The position numbers and the translations under genes were made by a program. Below, piece after piece: positions 9,301 to 22,993 of a DNA stretch of 55,226 nucleotides. Location: the NCBI GenBank assembly GCA_902562285.1, contig CACESU010000009.1, positions 1 to 55,226 on the forward strand, in the 5' to 3' direction. The notes beneath the pieces are model-generated. The model worked only from the letters and a program-made list of their open reading frames with translations, ran no database searches and was not told the origin of the DNA. The DNA is from an uncultured Alphaproteobacteria bacterium (lineage in GTDB: Bacteria > Pseudomonadota > Alphaproteobacteria > Rhodobacterales > Rhodobacteraceae). The stretch's first letter is position 1; each line of letters starts with the position of its first letter.

Positions 9301-10150
9301 GAATTTTCTCCGAACTAAAATTTTCACTAGTTGATTTATTTATTTTTGTATCTTTTTTTTGCTTTGGCAACATCCATTTCCAGAGTTCTGCATCCCTTAA
9401 TGGTACAACCATAAACCAGTGCTCAATTAGGGCTAAAGTAGTAAGTGACGCTAACAAAGTATAGCCTATAACTGATGGAGTTTGGTTGTTTGCATTAAAA
9501 ATACTATCTACTAAAAAAAATAGGGTAAATGATATCAATGATATTGAAACTGGAAAAAACCAACTTGTACTCCCAACTCTAAAGTAACTAGCAAGATGCA
9601 CAACAGGAGACGGTAAGAATTCTGTATTCACATTTGGTACTCCTAGGAATAAATTCAACTTCGCACAAATTCTAGCAAAAAATAAAATCCAAAATGTCCA
9701 TAAACCTACTGTATTTTCTGCATTAAATGAAAAATAAAACATAATAAATAAAGTAATAAAGAGAATTAACTCTGAATAAGCAATATTAGATAAAGCATAG
9801 CCAAAACGTTTAATTTGATTAATATCCTTAGGACATAGTTGTTTACTAGGCCCCGTGATAAATCCAGACAAAAATGCAAGTTCAAACCAAGCCCAAATTA
9901 ACAAACTTGCAAAAAAAGAACTATAAATTGATGAAAGTGTTATGGTTGGAAGAGAATTAAAAAATAAATAAATACCTAAGAAAATTACTGGACTCAAAAT
10001 CAGTGTAACAAAGATATGCGCTTTATGATTCAATTCATCTACCTTTTTTACAATGAATAGTATCAATCCTGTTAAAAACCACCAAAAGAATACTGCTGTG
10101 AATGCAGCCACCCAGGGTATACTAAAAACTGTAAATATTCCTTGAAACAT
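9290..10150 (-). CDS. puhE: Photosynthetic complex assembly protein PuhE
   Basis: This 286-residue integral membrane protein has about seven or eight hydrophobic segments. It matches the PuhE family of alphaproteobacterial PGCs, with VDELNHKAH, KRFGYALSNIAYSELILF and LNLFLGVPNVNTEFLPSPVVHLASYF. PuhE is known to affect reaction-centre assembly and bacteriochlorophyll levels; its biochemistry is unresolved. It sits between acsF (12-base gap) and hemA (11-base overlap), its usual place in Rhodobacterales. Confidence 0.9.
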   Translation of the reverse strand: MFQGIFTVFSIPWVAAFTAVFFWWFLTGLILFIVKKVDELNHKAHIFVTLILSPVIFLGIYLFFNSLPTITLSSIYSSFFASLLIWAWFELAFLSGFITGPSKQLCPKDINQIKRFGYALSNIAYSELILFITLFIMFYFSFNAENTVGLWTFWILFFARICAKLNLFLGVPNVNTEFLPSPVVHLASYFRVGSTSWFFPVSISLISFTLFFLVDSIFNANNQTPSVIGYTLLASLTTLALIEHWFMVVPLRDAELWKWMLPKQKKDTKINKSTSENFSSEKIHGL

Positions 10151-10162
10151 TAATTCTCCAAG

Positions 10163-11242
10163 TTAATAACTAGGTTGAAGTCTTGAAGTTTCAGGAACTA
10201 AATTTTTCTTTGAAGGAATTAAATAAAGCCCCACAAAAATCATTAATGCTCTTGTAGAATATGTATAGTATTTTAATTTTCCCCTAATACCACCTGACCT
10301 TTTTGCTTTCTCCATACTATCAAATGTAACACATAATTTTTTCAATCCTAATTTCCATTTTGGATTTTCTAAATCAATTTCAATTGGGAAAACTTGTCGA
10401 GTAATTTCTGAAGTAATTCTAAGAACAGTTTCATCATACCACTCAATATCAACATCAAGTGCTTTATGAAAAGCAGGTCTCGCATGATCTCGTATAACCA
10501 TCGTAGCAAAGACTGCAACTAAGAAAAATTTAATCCAGTATACATTTATTCCAGATGTAAATTTGGGATCAGACTTCATAATTAAAGCAAATGCTTCCCC
10601 ATGTCTAAATTCATCATTACACCATTTTTCAAACCACTTAAAAATTGGATGGAATCGCTTATTAGGATTTTTTTCCAAATGTCTATAAATTGTTATATAC
10701 CTAGCATAACCAATTTTTTCTGATAAATACGTGGCATAGTAAATAAATTTAGGCGTAAAATATGTATAATTTTTTTTTCTTGTAAGAAAACCAAGGTTTA
10801 CTCCTATACCAGCTTCCCTAAGAGCATCATTAATAAAACCAGCATGCCGAGCTTCATCTCTAGACATGTATGAAAATAATTCACAAATTTCCTCATTAGT
10901 TCCCCTTCTCTTCATTTCCTTGTAAAGAACACATCCTGAAAATTCTGCTGTTAATGAACTTACTAAAAAATCAATAAACTCTTTCCTTAATTCGGGTTCT
11001 AAACTTTTAAAATCTATTTGATCCCAATCTTCTGTTTTTTTGAAATGTGTACGATTTGGATCTGATTTCATTTCAGAAATTAATTCATCCCAATCTTTTC
11101 TAACGCTTTCTACATTAAGTTGATCCATTTCTTTAAAATTAGTTGTATAAAAACGAGGATTTAGTAGTGTCGTTTCATGTGCCATAGCGGTTGTTTCATT
11201 AATAGAATCAACTCTTTCATTTTGGTAATCTACTTCTTTCAT
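10163..11242 (-). CDS. acsF: Aerobic Mg-protoporphyrin IX monomethyl ester cyclase
   Basis: This 359-residue diiron enzyme forms the fifth (isocyclic) ring of bacteriochlorophyll with O2, giving divinyl protochlorophyllide. Iron-ligand motifs are seen: Glu100 in TAEFSG, E130ARH133 in SRDEARHAG, and DEFRHGEAFAL further on. Length is normal. It overlaps the preceding 102-codon gene by 4 bases (ATGA) and has AGGAG upstream. No anaerobic bchE is in the window, so the pathway shown here depends on oxygen. Confidence 0.96.
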   Translation of the reverse strand: MKEVDYQNERVDSINETTAMAHETTLLNPRFYTTNFKEMDQLNVESVRKDWDELISEMKSDPNRTHFKKTEDWDQIDFKSLEPELRKEFIDFLVSSLTAEFSGCVLYKEMKRRGTNEEICELFSYMSRDEARHAGFINDALREAGIGVNLGFLTRKKNYTYFTPKFIYYATYLSEKIGYARYITIYRHLEKNPNKRFHPIFKWFEKWCNDEFRHGEAFALIMKSDPKFTSGINVYWIKFFLVAVFATMVIRDHARPAFHKALDVDIEWYDETVLRITSEITRQVFPIEIDLENPKWKLGLKKLCVTFDSMEKAKRSGGIRGKLKYYTYSTRALMIFVGLYLIPSKKNLVPETSRLQPSY

Positions 11243-11547
11243 AACGAAATCTCCTCTGAAAAAGAAAATTCACAAATTTCCATAAATTCAAAATTTCCTG
11301 TAATTTTTGTCCATAATCTATGAAACCAAACTGCTCTTTTTATAGTAGCTATTCTGTCCTCAATTACTACCTTACCATAGGGAGCAATAACAGGATCTCC
11401 ATGAACTATAACCTCGTCTCCCGGGTGAACAATTGCACCATTATTGAAGCGAACATGCGCATGCAAACTCTCAAAAGTATGAGATACTTCTATGGTACAA
11501 GGCGTCATTTCTTTTCTTCTTCTTATCATTTTAAAATATTCCCCCAT
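11239..11547 (-). CDS. Conserved PGC protein of unknown function between puhC and acsF
   Basis: This small protein (102 residues from the first ATG; 89 from Met14, MTPCTIEVSHTF) has no signal peptide and no clear membrane segment. It is rich in beta-strand-like stretches such as HAHVRFNNGAIVHPGDEVIVHGDPVIAPYGKVVIEDRIATI, suggesting a small beta-barrel. I recognise it as an unnamed gene that often lies between puhC and acsF in Rhodobacterales PGCs, but know no function. Met1 begins 4 bases after puhC with a weak RBS; Met7 (GGGGGA upstream) or Met14 are plausible starts. It overlaps acsF by 4 bases. Confidence 0.75.
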   Translation of the reverse strand: MGEYFKMIRRRKEMTPCTIEVSHTFESLHAHVRFNNGAIVHPGDEVIVHGDPVIAPYGKVVIEDRIATIKRAVWFHRLWTKITGNFEFMEICEFSFSEEISL

Positions 11548-11551
11548 TTTT

Positions 11552-12001
11552 TTATTTTATTAATTCCTTAAATACAGCTGCATTCATAGACCCAAAACTA
11601 TTTAGATGCATATCCCAAGAAGAAGATTCATCAACAATTGTAAGTCTACCGTCTTCATATTGAATAAGTTTTAGTGGATTGTTAATATCAATTTTTTTCT
11701 TTTTCCTTTCTGACATAAAACCATTATATACTACTACTATAAAACCGTATGGACCAGCCCTTGAATTAATAACTTCCTGACCATTGTTGTTAAATATAGA
11801 AACAGATCCATTTTTTTGCTTAATAAATTCTAAGGAAGTTTCAGAAACCACTGGAACTTGTTTAGGAGTTCCAATAAGTGGCATATCTGAAAGTCTTGCA
11901 TATCCAACCATTAATAATGTGACTAAAAGTAATGCCCCAACTGCTTGTACTAATCGTATAGGAATTACTTCTTTTTCATGTGTCCCAGTGTTTTCTCTCA
12001 T
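11552..12001 (-). CDS. puhC: Photosynthetic complex assembly protein PuhC
   Basis: This 149-residue protein has a short cytoplasmic N-terminus, one membrane segment (about residues 15-37, LVQAVGALLLVTLLMVGYARL) and a periplasmic domain, the topology of PuhC. The family is needed for efficient reaction-centre/LH1 assembly. The end FGSMNAAVFKELI is typical. It overlaps puhB by 4 bases. Confidence 0.88.
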   Translation of the reverse strand: MRENTGTHEKEVIPIRLVQAVGALLLVTLLMVGYARLSDMPLIGTPKQVPVVSETSLEFIKQKNGSVSIFNNNGQEVINSRAGPYGFIVVVYNGFMSERKKKKIDINNPLKLIQYEDGRLTIVDESSSWDMHLNSFGSMNAAVFKELIK

Positions 12002-12642
12002 GCAGTTATTCCCCCATCTTGCATTTTAACGTTTTTAATATCATTTGTCTTTTTTAAATTTACTTCAGAAACTCTAGATTGAGCTGCCTCTGATAATTTT
12101 AAAGCTATAACATCTACATCAGCAATACATCTGAATGTTGGCTCAGGATTACTGAAATACCAAGGCCTTACACTTGGCCAACTTGCAAAAAAAGGAACTC
12201 TTTTATTGCTAATAAGTTTGAATGAAATATTTCCAGATCCATCACTATAATTATTTTTGTCAATACTGGCAATCTTATCAAATGGAACATTAAGCATAAA
12301 AATTAATGCCAAGCCACTTTTAATAATTACTCGCTTACTTGTAATTACATAAACTGTTGGTAAAACTTGTGAAATTCCAACAATAACTAGTAGTAAAATA
12401 GCTAAACAACAACTCAATAAATAAGGGACAAGCACATTTAAAAAAATAATTAAATTAAAATCACCATACCTTGTGTAAATTATAGAACAGGTAATTATAA
12501 TTAGATAAACCAGTATATACTTTATTCCTATTGCAGTTAAACAAAATCTGCTCAAATCTGGTCTACCATGCCATATTATTTCCTCATCTTTAGGAATAAC
12601 ACTTAATATGTCTTTTGGTGGTGTATTATTTATCTTATACAT
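11998..12642 (-). CDS. puhB: Photosynthetic complex assembly protein PuhB
   Basis: This 214-residue protein has a PH-like (bPH2) membrane domain: an N-terminal segment IPKDEEIIWHGRPDLSRF, membrane helices around residues 37-55 and 65-92, and the pattern TVYVITSKRVIIKSGLAL followed by the C-terminal FRCIADVDVIALKLSEA, all PuhB-like. PuhB is a reaction-centre assembly factor that acts on PuhA. Here puhA is missing from its usual place just upstream: lhaA ends only 12 bases before puhB. Confidence 0.9.
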   Translation of the reverse strand: MYKINNTPPKDILSVIPKDEEIIWHGRPDLSRFCLTAIGIKYILVYLIIITCSIIYTRYGDFNLIIFLNVLVPYLLSCCLAILLLVIVGISQVLPTVYVITSKRVIIKSGLALIFMLNVPFDKIASIDKNNYSDGSGNISFKLISNKRVPFFASWPSVRPWYFSNPEPTFRCIADVDVIALKLSEAAQSRVSEVNLKKTNDIKNVKMQDGGITA

Positions 12643-12654
12643 TCTTTTTCCCTA

Positions 12655-14088
12655 TTATGATGGTATTTCAGTCAATCCAAAGCTTTTTTGAGCATGATCT
12701 TTAATTTTCCTTTTATTTATTTCTTGTGAAAGCATCCCGAGAGCAATCAAAGTTATAAAAATGAATAATATTTCCAAGTGGTATACAAAAATATAACCTA
12801 TCGAATTGTTTTCAAAAGTTGACCCCAAATAACCAGAGAGAGCAAGTTTATTTACTAAATCACGTAATATTCCACCCACAGCTATACCCAATCCAGCTCC
12901 TATGGCTTGAGCAGCACCCCAAGAACCTAAAATAAATCCACTGCCTAAATTAGTTTTTGTTGACAATGCCATTGCAATTATTAAAAGTGAAACTGAAAAT
13001 AAGCCAGTTCCAAATCCAATAAATAATGTCCCAAGAAAATATAAAAAAGGAAATTGCATAGGACTTGAAAATATTATGGCAGAGAATCCTACTATACCTA
13101 TGAGAAGTGCTGTCATTGCATTACTTACAGAAGAAACTGTCTTTTTTGAATTATTGGCAGCTAGTGCCAACCCAAGAAGTGCACCCAAAGCCCATACTCC
13201 TGTAAGATTTGTTGTTTCAGAAACACTTAATCCTAAAATTTGACCACCATATGGTTCCAATAAAACATCTTGCATTGAAAAAGCCAAAGTTCCCCAGAAA
13301 ACAACCCAAATTAAACTGTTTGTTTTTCGATCAGAAATAAATTTTTTCCATGATAAAAAAAACTTTTCAGATTTATCATTTTTTTGGTTATTAATAATTA
13401 TCTGTTCCTGTCGCCAAACTGCTACAAGATTAAGAATTAAGGTAAGTACTGCTGATCCTTGAACCACTTGTATTAAACGTAACTTAGAAAAATCTGCTAA
13501 TAATAGACCTATAACTAAAGCTGAAATCCCCATGCCAAATAGAAACATAAAATAAAGTAAAGCAACCACCCTTGGTCGATTTTCTTTTGTTGCTCTATCG
13601 GCTGCTAAAGCTAATCCAACCGTTTGAGTAATATGCATTCCAATTCCAGTAAATAAGAAAGCAATTGCGACCAAAACTTCTCCAGCCCAACTTGGACCTA
13701 CAGTTTGATCTCCAGAGAGTATAATGATGGCAAAAGGCATTATAGCAAGACCTCCAAACTGGAATAAGCTGCCAAACCACATATAAGGTATCCTTTTCCA
13801 ACCAATGAAAGACTTATAAGTGTCTGATTTATAGCCATAGAAAGTTCTAAGAGGTGCAATTAAAACTGGTATCGCAATCATTACAGCTACTAGTGATGCT
13901 GGAACTAAAAGCTCTACAATCATTACTCTATTTAATGTACCTGCTAACATAACTGTAGCCATTCCTACAGATATTTGAAAAAGAGATAATCTCAAAAGTT
14001 GAAATAAAGAAAAGCTTGTGCTTCCAGCATCAGAAAAAGGTAAAATATGTTTACTTATTTTGAATATATGTTCTTTAGAAACAATCAT
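12655..14088 (-). CDS. lhaA: LH1 assembly protein LhaA (BCH2/PucC-family transporter)
   Basis: This 477-residue protein of the major-facilitator superfamily has about 12 membrane segments. BCH2-family signatures include NRVMIVELLVPASLVAVMIA, the loop KSFIGWKRIPYMWFG, ADRATKENRPRVVALLYFM and MQDVLLEPYGGQILGLSV. Family members are thought to hand bacteriochlorophyll to light-harvesting polypeptides; the position after bchM identifies it as LhaA, the LH1-specific member. It overlaps bchM by 4 bases. Confidence 0.93.
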   Translation of the reverse strand: MIVSKEHIFKISKHILPFSDAGSTSFSLFQLLRLSLFQISVGMATVMLAGTLNRVMIVELLVPASLVAVMIAIPVLIAPLRTFYGYKSDTYKSFIGWKRIPYMWFGSLFQFGGLAIMPFAIIILSGDQTVGPSWAGEVLVAIAFLFTGIGMHITQTVGLALAADRATKENRPRVVALLYFMFLFGMGISALVIGLLLADFSKLRLIQVVQGSAVLTLILNLVAVWRQEQIIINNQKNDKSEKFFLSWKKFISDRKTNSLIWVVFWGTLAFSMQDVLLEPYGGQILGLSVSETTNLTGVWALGALLGLALAANNSKKTVSSVSNAMTALLIGIVGFSAIIFSSPMQFPFLYFLGTLFIGFGTGLFSVSLLIIAMALSTKTNLGSGFILGSWGAAQAIGAGLGIAVGGILRDLVNKLALSGYLGSTFENNSIGYIFVYHLEILFIFITLIALGMLSQEINKRKIKDHAQKSFGLTEIPS

Positions 14089-14774
14089 TTTCTCAATTCT
14101 AGAAACTCAGATGTGTAAAAAAAATCACTGACTTTACTAATCCTGGAAACAGTTGCATTGTATTCTCTCTCAAATTTATCCCTATACATTTCAATAAAAG
14201 ATTTAGTATTTAATGGTGACAAAGTAGGAGAACGATCTGATTTTGGGAAAAGACGGCCTACCATCAGTTTTAATGTTAGAATAAAATTTGAAGGAACTAA
14301 GGTAAATAACATTTTTTCATTAGTATTTTTCAGTAAGTTTTCTAAAATATTAACAGTATCCTTTTCAGGATAATGAATTAAACTATCCATCAATATAACG
14401 TAGTCAAAACTTCCATGATTTTGCATCATATCGGATGTAATAAATTCAGCATTTTCTTTTAGATTTTTAGGCAATCTTTTTTTAGCTATTTCAATTAGAT
14501 TCGATGAAATATCTATACCTAAAACATTAGCTCCCCTTAGGGCTAACTCAATAGAAAATTGGCCAGCACCACATCCTGCATCTAAAAATCTTTTTCCAGA
14601 GAGATCACTGGGTAAATGTAATAACATTCTACTTCTCATCTTCTCTCTACTTTCTCTAACTTTTAGTCTTATTTTTGAAACAGGTGTTTCAGTTGTCAAA
14701 GCTTCCCATGCCCGAAAACCAGTTTTATCAAAGTATTCGGCTATTCTATCTCTATTTTGAGAATAAGTTCTCAT
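14085..14774 (-). CDS. bchM: Mg-protoporphyrin IX methyltransferase
   Basis: This 229-residue SAM-dependent methyltransferase esterifies the C13 propionate of Mg-protoporphyrin IX, the step before AcsF. The SAM-binding motif I is FLDAGCGAGQFSIELA (about residues 64-79), followed by VLGIDIS and the acceptor-site DYVILMDSLIHYP. N-terminal YFDKTGFRAWEALT and SKIRLKVRESREKMR are BchM-like. The stop lies 2 bases before the next frame downstream of bchL. Confidence 0.94.
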   Translation of the reverse strand: MRTYSQNRDRIAEYFDKTGFRAWEALTTETPVSKIRLKVRESREKMRSRMLLHLPSDLSGKRFLDAGCGAGQFSIELALRGANVLGIDISSNLIEIAKKRLPKNLKENAEFITSDMMQNHGSFDYVILMDSLIHYPEKDTVNILENLLKNTNEKMLFTLVPSNFILTLKLMVGRLFPKSDRSPTLSPLNTKSFIEMYRDKFEREYNATVSRISKVSDFFYTSEFLELRK

Positions 14775-14776
14775 TC

Positions 14777-15718
<942 letters not shown>

Positions 15719-15729
15719 TTAAAATTCTT

Positions 15730-18700
15730 CTATTCTGCTGCAAGCTTCACTCCTTCTAGATTATCTTCCAATTCTGCAAGTGAATCCTTCAATGCTTCCA
15801 GAGTTTCTTCATCTGGCTCCCAATAAGACCTGTCATGAGCTTCCATCAATCTATTTGCAACCCTTAAGCTTGCTGCTGGATTTAATGAAGCTAATCTTCT
15901 TCTCATTTCCTCATCTAAGATAAATGTTTCTGATAATTTTCCATAAACCCATGGTTCAACTTGACCTGTAGTAGCAGACCAACCAAGGGTATTTGTAACT
16001 TGACTTTCGATATGTCTTACCCCCTCATAACCATGCTTGAGTAGTGGCTCAAACCATTTTGGATTTAAAGACCTTGAGCGAGTTTCAAGGGCGATTTGAT
16101 CTGCCAGTGCTCGTACTTTTGACCCCCCTCTTGTTTGATCACCTATGTAAACAGTTGTATCCTTACCCCTTGCTCTTTTTACAGCTCTAGTTATTCCCCC
16201 TAAAGTATCGAAATAATGATCAACAGTTGTTACACCTAGTTCTACACTTTCTAAATTCTGATAAGTACAATCAACTTGCTCCAATATTGCTTGTAATAAT
16301 TGTGTTTGCCGAGAACACTTTCCTTTTGAATCATAAGCATAACTTTTACGGTTCTCGTAGGTATCTGCTAGTTGATCTTCTTCATCCCAAGTAGCTGAAC
16401 TTACAAGATGATTTACGTTTGATCCATAAGTTCCCTCCGCATTAGAAAAAACGCGAAGTACCGCTTGCTCAATTTTTAAATTGTGTTTTTTAACAAAGGC
16501 CAGTGTATTTCGTTTTAAATAATTCATCTCCAAGGGTTCATCAGCTAAGGCAGCTTTTTTTGCTGCATCTGCCAACATTTTTATTTGTAATGGCAACAAA
16601 TCTCTGAAAATTCCAGATAATGTCATCAAAACATCAATTCTTGGCCTACCTAATTCTTCTAACGGAATTAATTTAGCCCCAGAAAGTCTTCCATAATCAT
16701 CAAAAAATGGTTTTGCACCTATAAGGTTCATAGCTTGTGCAATAGAACCACCATCTGTTTTTATATTATCTGAACCCCAAAGAACCATTGCCACTGTTTC
16801 AGGCATTTTACTTTGAGCCTCTAGTAATGCTTTAGTTTGATTTTTACCCTCCTGCATTGCAAAACTTGTCGGCATTCGAAATGGATCAAATGCATGCATA
16901 TTTCTTCCTGTTGGAAGTATTTCTGGAGATCTAATAATATCACCACCAGGAACAGGTTTTATATATTTTCCATTAAGTGCATCGATTAGTCCTTGTAGCT
17001 CAGAATCGACAGTCAGCAACTGATCAAAATGATCACGATCTTTTTTATTTTCTAAACCCGGAATGACGTCAAGATAACTATCTCGTGCATTTTTAGAGGG
17101 TGGTGATCCAATTATGTGAAGCCCCTCAGGGATTAGTGCTTCTTCTAATTCATATAGTTTAGATTGAAGTATTTCAAAATCATTCCCAAAGTCAATTTCA
17201 ACAGCTTCGGCTTGATCTTTGATAAGCTGTTTCAGATCAGACAAATTTTTTGTTTTGTCATGCTCTTGTCTAAATTGATTAAGGGATTCTTTTAACTCTA
17301 AAAGACCTTTGTACAGTCCTGCTTTAGATAAAGGTGGCGTTAGATGGGAGATAATCACAGCATTGGATCTTCGCTTTGCCAATGATCCCTCACTAGGGTT
17401 ATTTGCAGCATAAATGTAAATATTTGGTATTTCCCCAATTAATCTATCTGGCCAACAACTTTCGCTGACACCAGATTTTTTACCAGGCATAAACTCAAGT
17501 GCTCCATGCATTCCAAAATGAATAATTGCATCCGATTTAATTTCATTCCTGATAAATCTGTAAAATGTATTAAACGCATGGGTGGGAGCAAAACCTTTTT
17601 CAAAAAGAAGTCTCATAGGATCGCCTTCATAACCAAAAACCGGTTGAATTCCTATAAATATATTTCCAAATTTCTGCCCTAAAATAAACAAACCTGAACC
17701 ATCTGATTGTAGCTTTCCCGGAGCTGGCCCCCAAGTCTCTTCAATATCTTTCAAGTATGGTTCATTCAAAACTATATCATCAGCAGAAATTCTTTTGTAT
17801 ACATTAGCTTCTTGTCCATAACGATCTTTATTACCATTAAGAATATTTTCTTTAAGTTCATCAATACTTGAAGGTAGTTCAACAAAATAACCTTCTTCTT
17901 TTAACCTTAAAAGTGTATTAAAAAGTGATTGAAAAACATCTAGATAAGCTGCTGTACCAACTGCACCTGCATTTGGAGGGAACCCATATAATACAATTGA
18001 TATTTTTTTATCACTAATGCTTTTTGTGCGAAGATCTACATATTTTTTTACTTTTGATGATAAATTTTTAACTCTTTCATGACAGGGCTGCATTTCCAAA
18101 CCATGAGCAACTCTACCTCCAAATACGGTTGGTGCAATCGCACCATCAATTTCTGGCAAGGCGACTAGCATTGTAGTCTCAACAGGTCCTAAACCTAAAT
18201 TATTTTCTTCCCAATTTGGTAGCGTTTGGAATTCTAAAGCATGTGCAGCAATATATGGTACATCTAACATAGACAAAATCTCTTCTGCGGCCTGGCTATC
18301 ATTATATGCAGGACCTCCAACCAAGCTAAATCCAGTTAAAGATAAAATGCAATCAACATTTAATTTACCATTTACATGGAAAAATTCATTGATAGCTGGT
18401 CGTGAATCTAAGCTGGCTGAAAATGCTGGAATAACATGTAAATCCAAACTTTCTAATTCACTAATTACTGCATCATAGTGAGCTGTGTCTCCGGATAGAA
18501 CATATGATCTCATTAATAGAAGACCTACTTTCCCCTTTACATTTTTTTTAAAAGGAATATCTCGAATTTCTGTTGAAACTCTTGATTTCAGTTTAGGGTG
18601 ATATAGACCTGTTTCTGGATATTCAATCGGAGGTTTTGCAACTAAATTACCCTTTCCTTTCAATTTCCCATATTTCTGACATAAATATATTATCATTGAT

Positions 18701-19258
18701 TCAACATTATCATCAGACCCGCCTAACCAATATAACATAGTAAGAAAATAAGAACGCACATCTTGAGCTTTTCCAGGAATAAATTTTAATATTTTTGGCA
18801 AGCGCCTTAATATTGACATTTGCCTTTTTCCACTAGCTGGCTTACCTGATTTGCTACTTCCCCTTAGTTTTTTTAATAGACTCAGAAAACCTGTTGTTGG
18901 TTTACTCATATCGAGTCGATCCATTTTTGTAAGGGAAACAATCTCTTTTGAGGATATACAACCTACTAATGCGTCACAATTTTCTCTTTTTGTTTTAAGT
19001 GTTGGCAATATAGCTCTCACATGCTCTTCTAAAAATAGTAGGTTAGCTATTATTATATCTGCATCAAATATATCCTTTTTAGCCGCATCCAAAGAACTTG
19101 GATTTTCTGCCCATTCTGCTGCTGCATGAACAGTAATCTCTAATGTTGGGAAAAATGGTTTTAGTTTAGCTTGTACCCTTGAAACTGGACCTGCACTATG
19201 AGAATCCAAAGTTATAATTACAAATTTATAACTATCAGCTTTAATTTTATTTAGGTTT

Positions 19259-19269
<11 letters not shown>
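15730..19269 (-). CDS. bchH: Magnesium chelatase, large (porphyrin-binding) subunit BchH
   Basis: This CobN/Mg-chelatase protein (1179 residues from the chosen start) binds protoporphyrin IX and Mg2+, which is inserted with BchI and BchD. It shows the conserved [51 protein letters not shown] and [21 protein letters not shown]. The frame is open to 19287, but ATG 19269 (MLDENLN...) has TAAGGC about 5 bases upstream and gives an 11-base overlap with bchB, whereas the first ATG lacks an RBS. Confidence 0.96.
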
Positions 19270-22571
<3,302 letters not shown>

Positions 22572-22607
22572 TTTAAAACCCCCAGATTAATTTAATTGCT
22601 AGTATTG

Positions 22608-22647
22608 AGAGTAATAAAGTAACAAAAAGTGTCAACTAAAATTTACA
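22608..22647 (-). promoter_or_regulatory. bchF promoter with PpsR/CrtJ operator
   Basis: The palindrome TGTCAACTAAAATTTACA (22630-22647) is an exact TGT-N12-ACA PpsR/CrtJ box. Read on the minus strand, its end gives a TTGACA -35 element (22630-22635). A weak -10 candidate, TACTCT (22608-22613), follows with 16-base spacing. Repressor binding would cover the -35. The 24 bases at 22628-22651 are identical to 39680-39703 in front of bchC. Confidence 0.8.
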
Positions 22648-22674
22648 CTTATTTTATTTTTTTAATTAATTGAG

Positions 22675-22696
22675 TGTAATTAAATAAATAATTACA
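22675..22696. repeat. Perfect inverted repeat TGTAATTA-N6-TAATTACA
   Basis: Two perfect 8-base arms are separated by six A/T bases. The TGT...ACA ends recall a PpsR box but the spacing is N16, not N12. It lies between the bchF and ppaA operators. It could be a half-turn-shifted operator, a site for another dimeric regulator, or chance in AT-rich DNA. Confidence 0.45.
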
Positions 22697-22797
22697 ATAA
22701 ATTTTAAAAAATATACACAATATTTATTGGTAGATTGGTTTAGCACACTTAAAAAGAAGGAGAAAATATAATCCATAAATTTCAAAAAAAGTAAAAG

Positions 22798-22838
22798 TGT
22801 CAATAATCTTTGACATTTTTTTGAAAATTTAACATAAT
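22798..22838 (+). promoter_or_regulatory. ppaA promoter with PpsR/CrtJ operator
   Basis: TGTCAATAATCTTTGACA (22798-22815) is an exact TGT-N12-ACA box. Its right end forms a consensus -35 TTGACA (22810-22815), followed 17 bases later by CATAAT (22833-22838), a good sigma-70 -10. Transcription would start near 22845 with a leader of about 150 bases before ppaA. This implies PpsR acts on the ppaA-ppsR transcript itself. Confidence 0.8.
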
Positions 22839-22993
22839 TAAGAGACTAACATGTTATTTTATAAAAAAAAGTCAACTATCCTAGCACCGATTATTTAATA
22901 AAGAGTTCCATTATTTATTTTCTAAATAATTAGATTTTAATTGAAGAAGTAATTAGTTCCAACGAATCGATGTATAAATTAAGGTATAAAACA

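Noticed and set aside
22572-22993. FNR/FnrL boxes (TTGAT-N4-ATCAA) in the control region
   Set aside because: None was found by eye here or in the other PGC promoter gaps; only PpsR-type dyads are visible.
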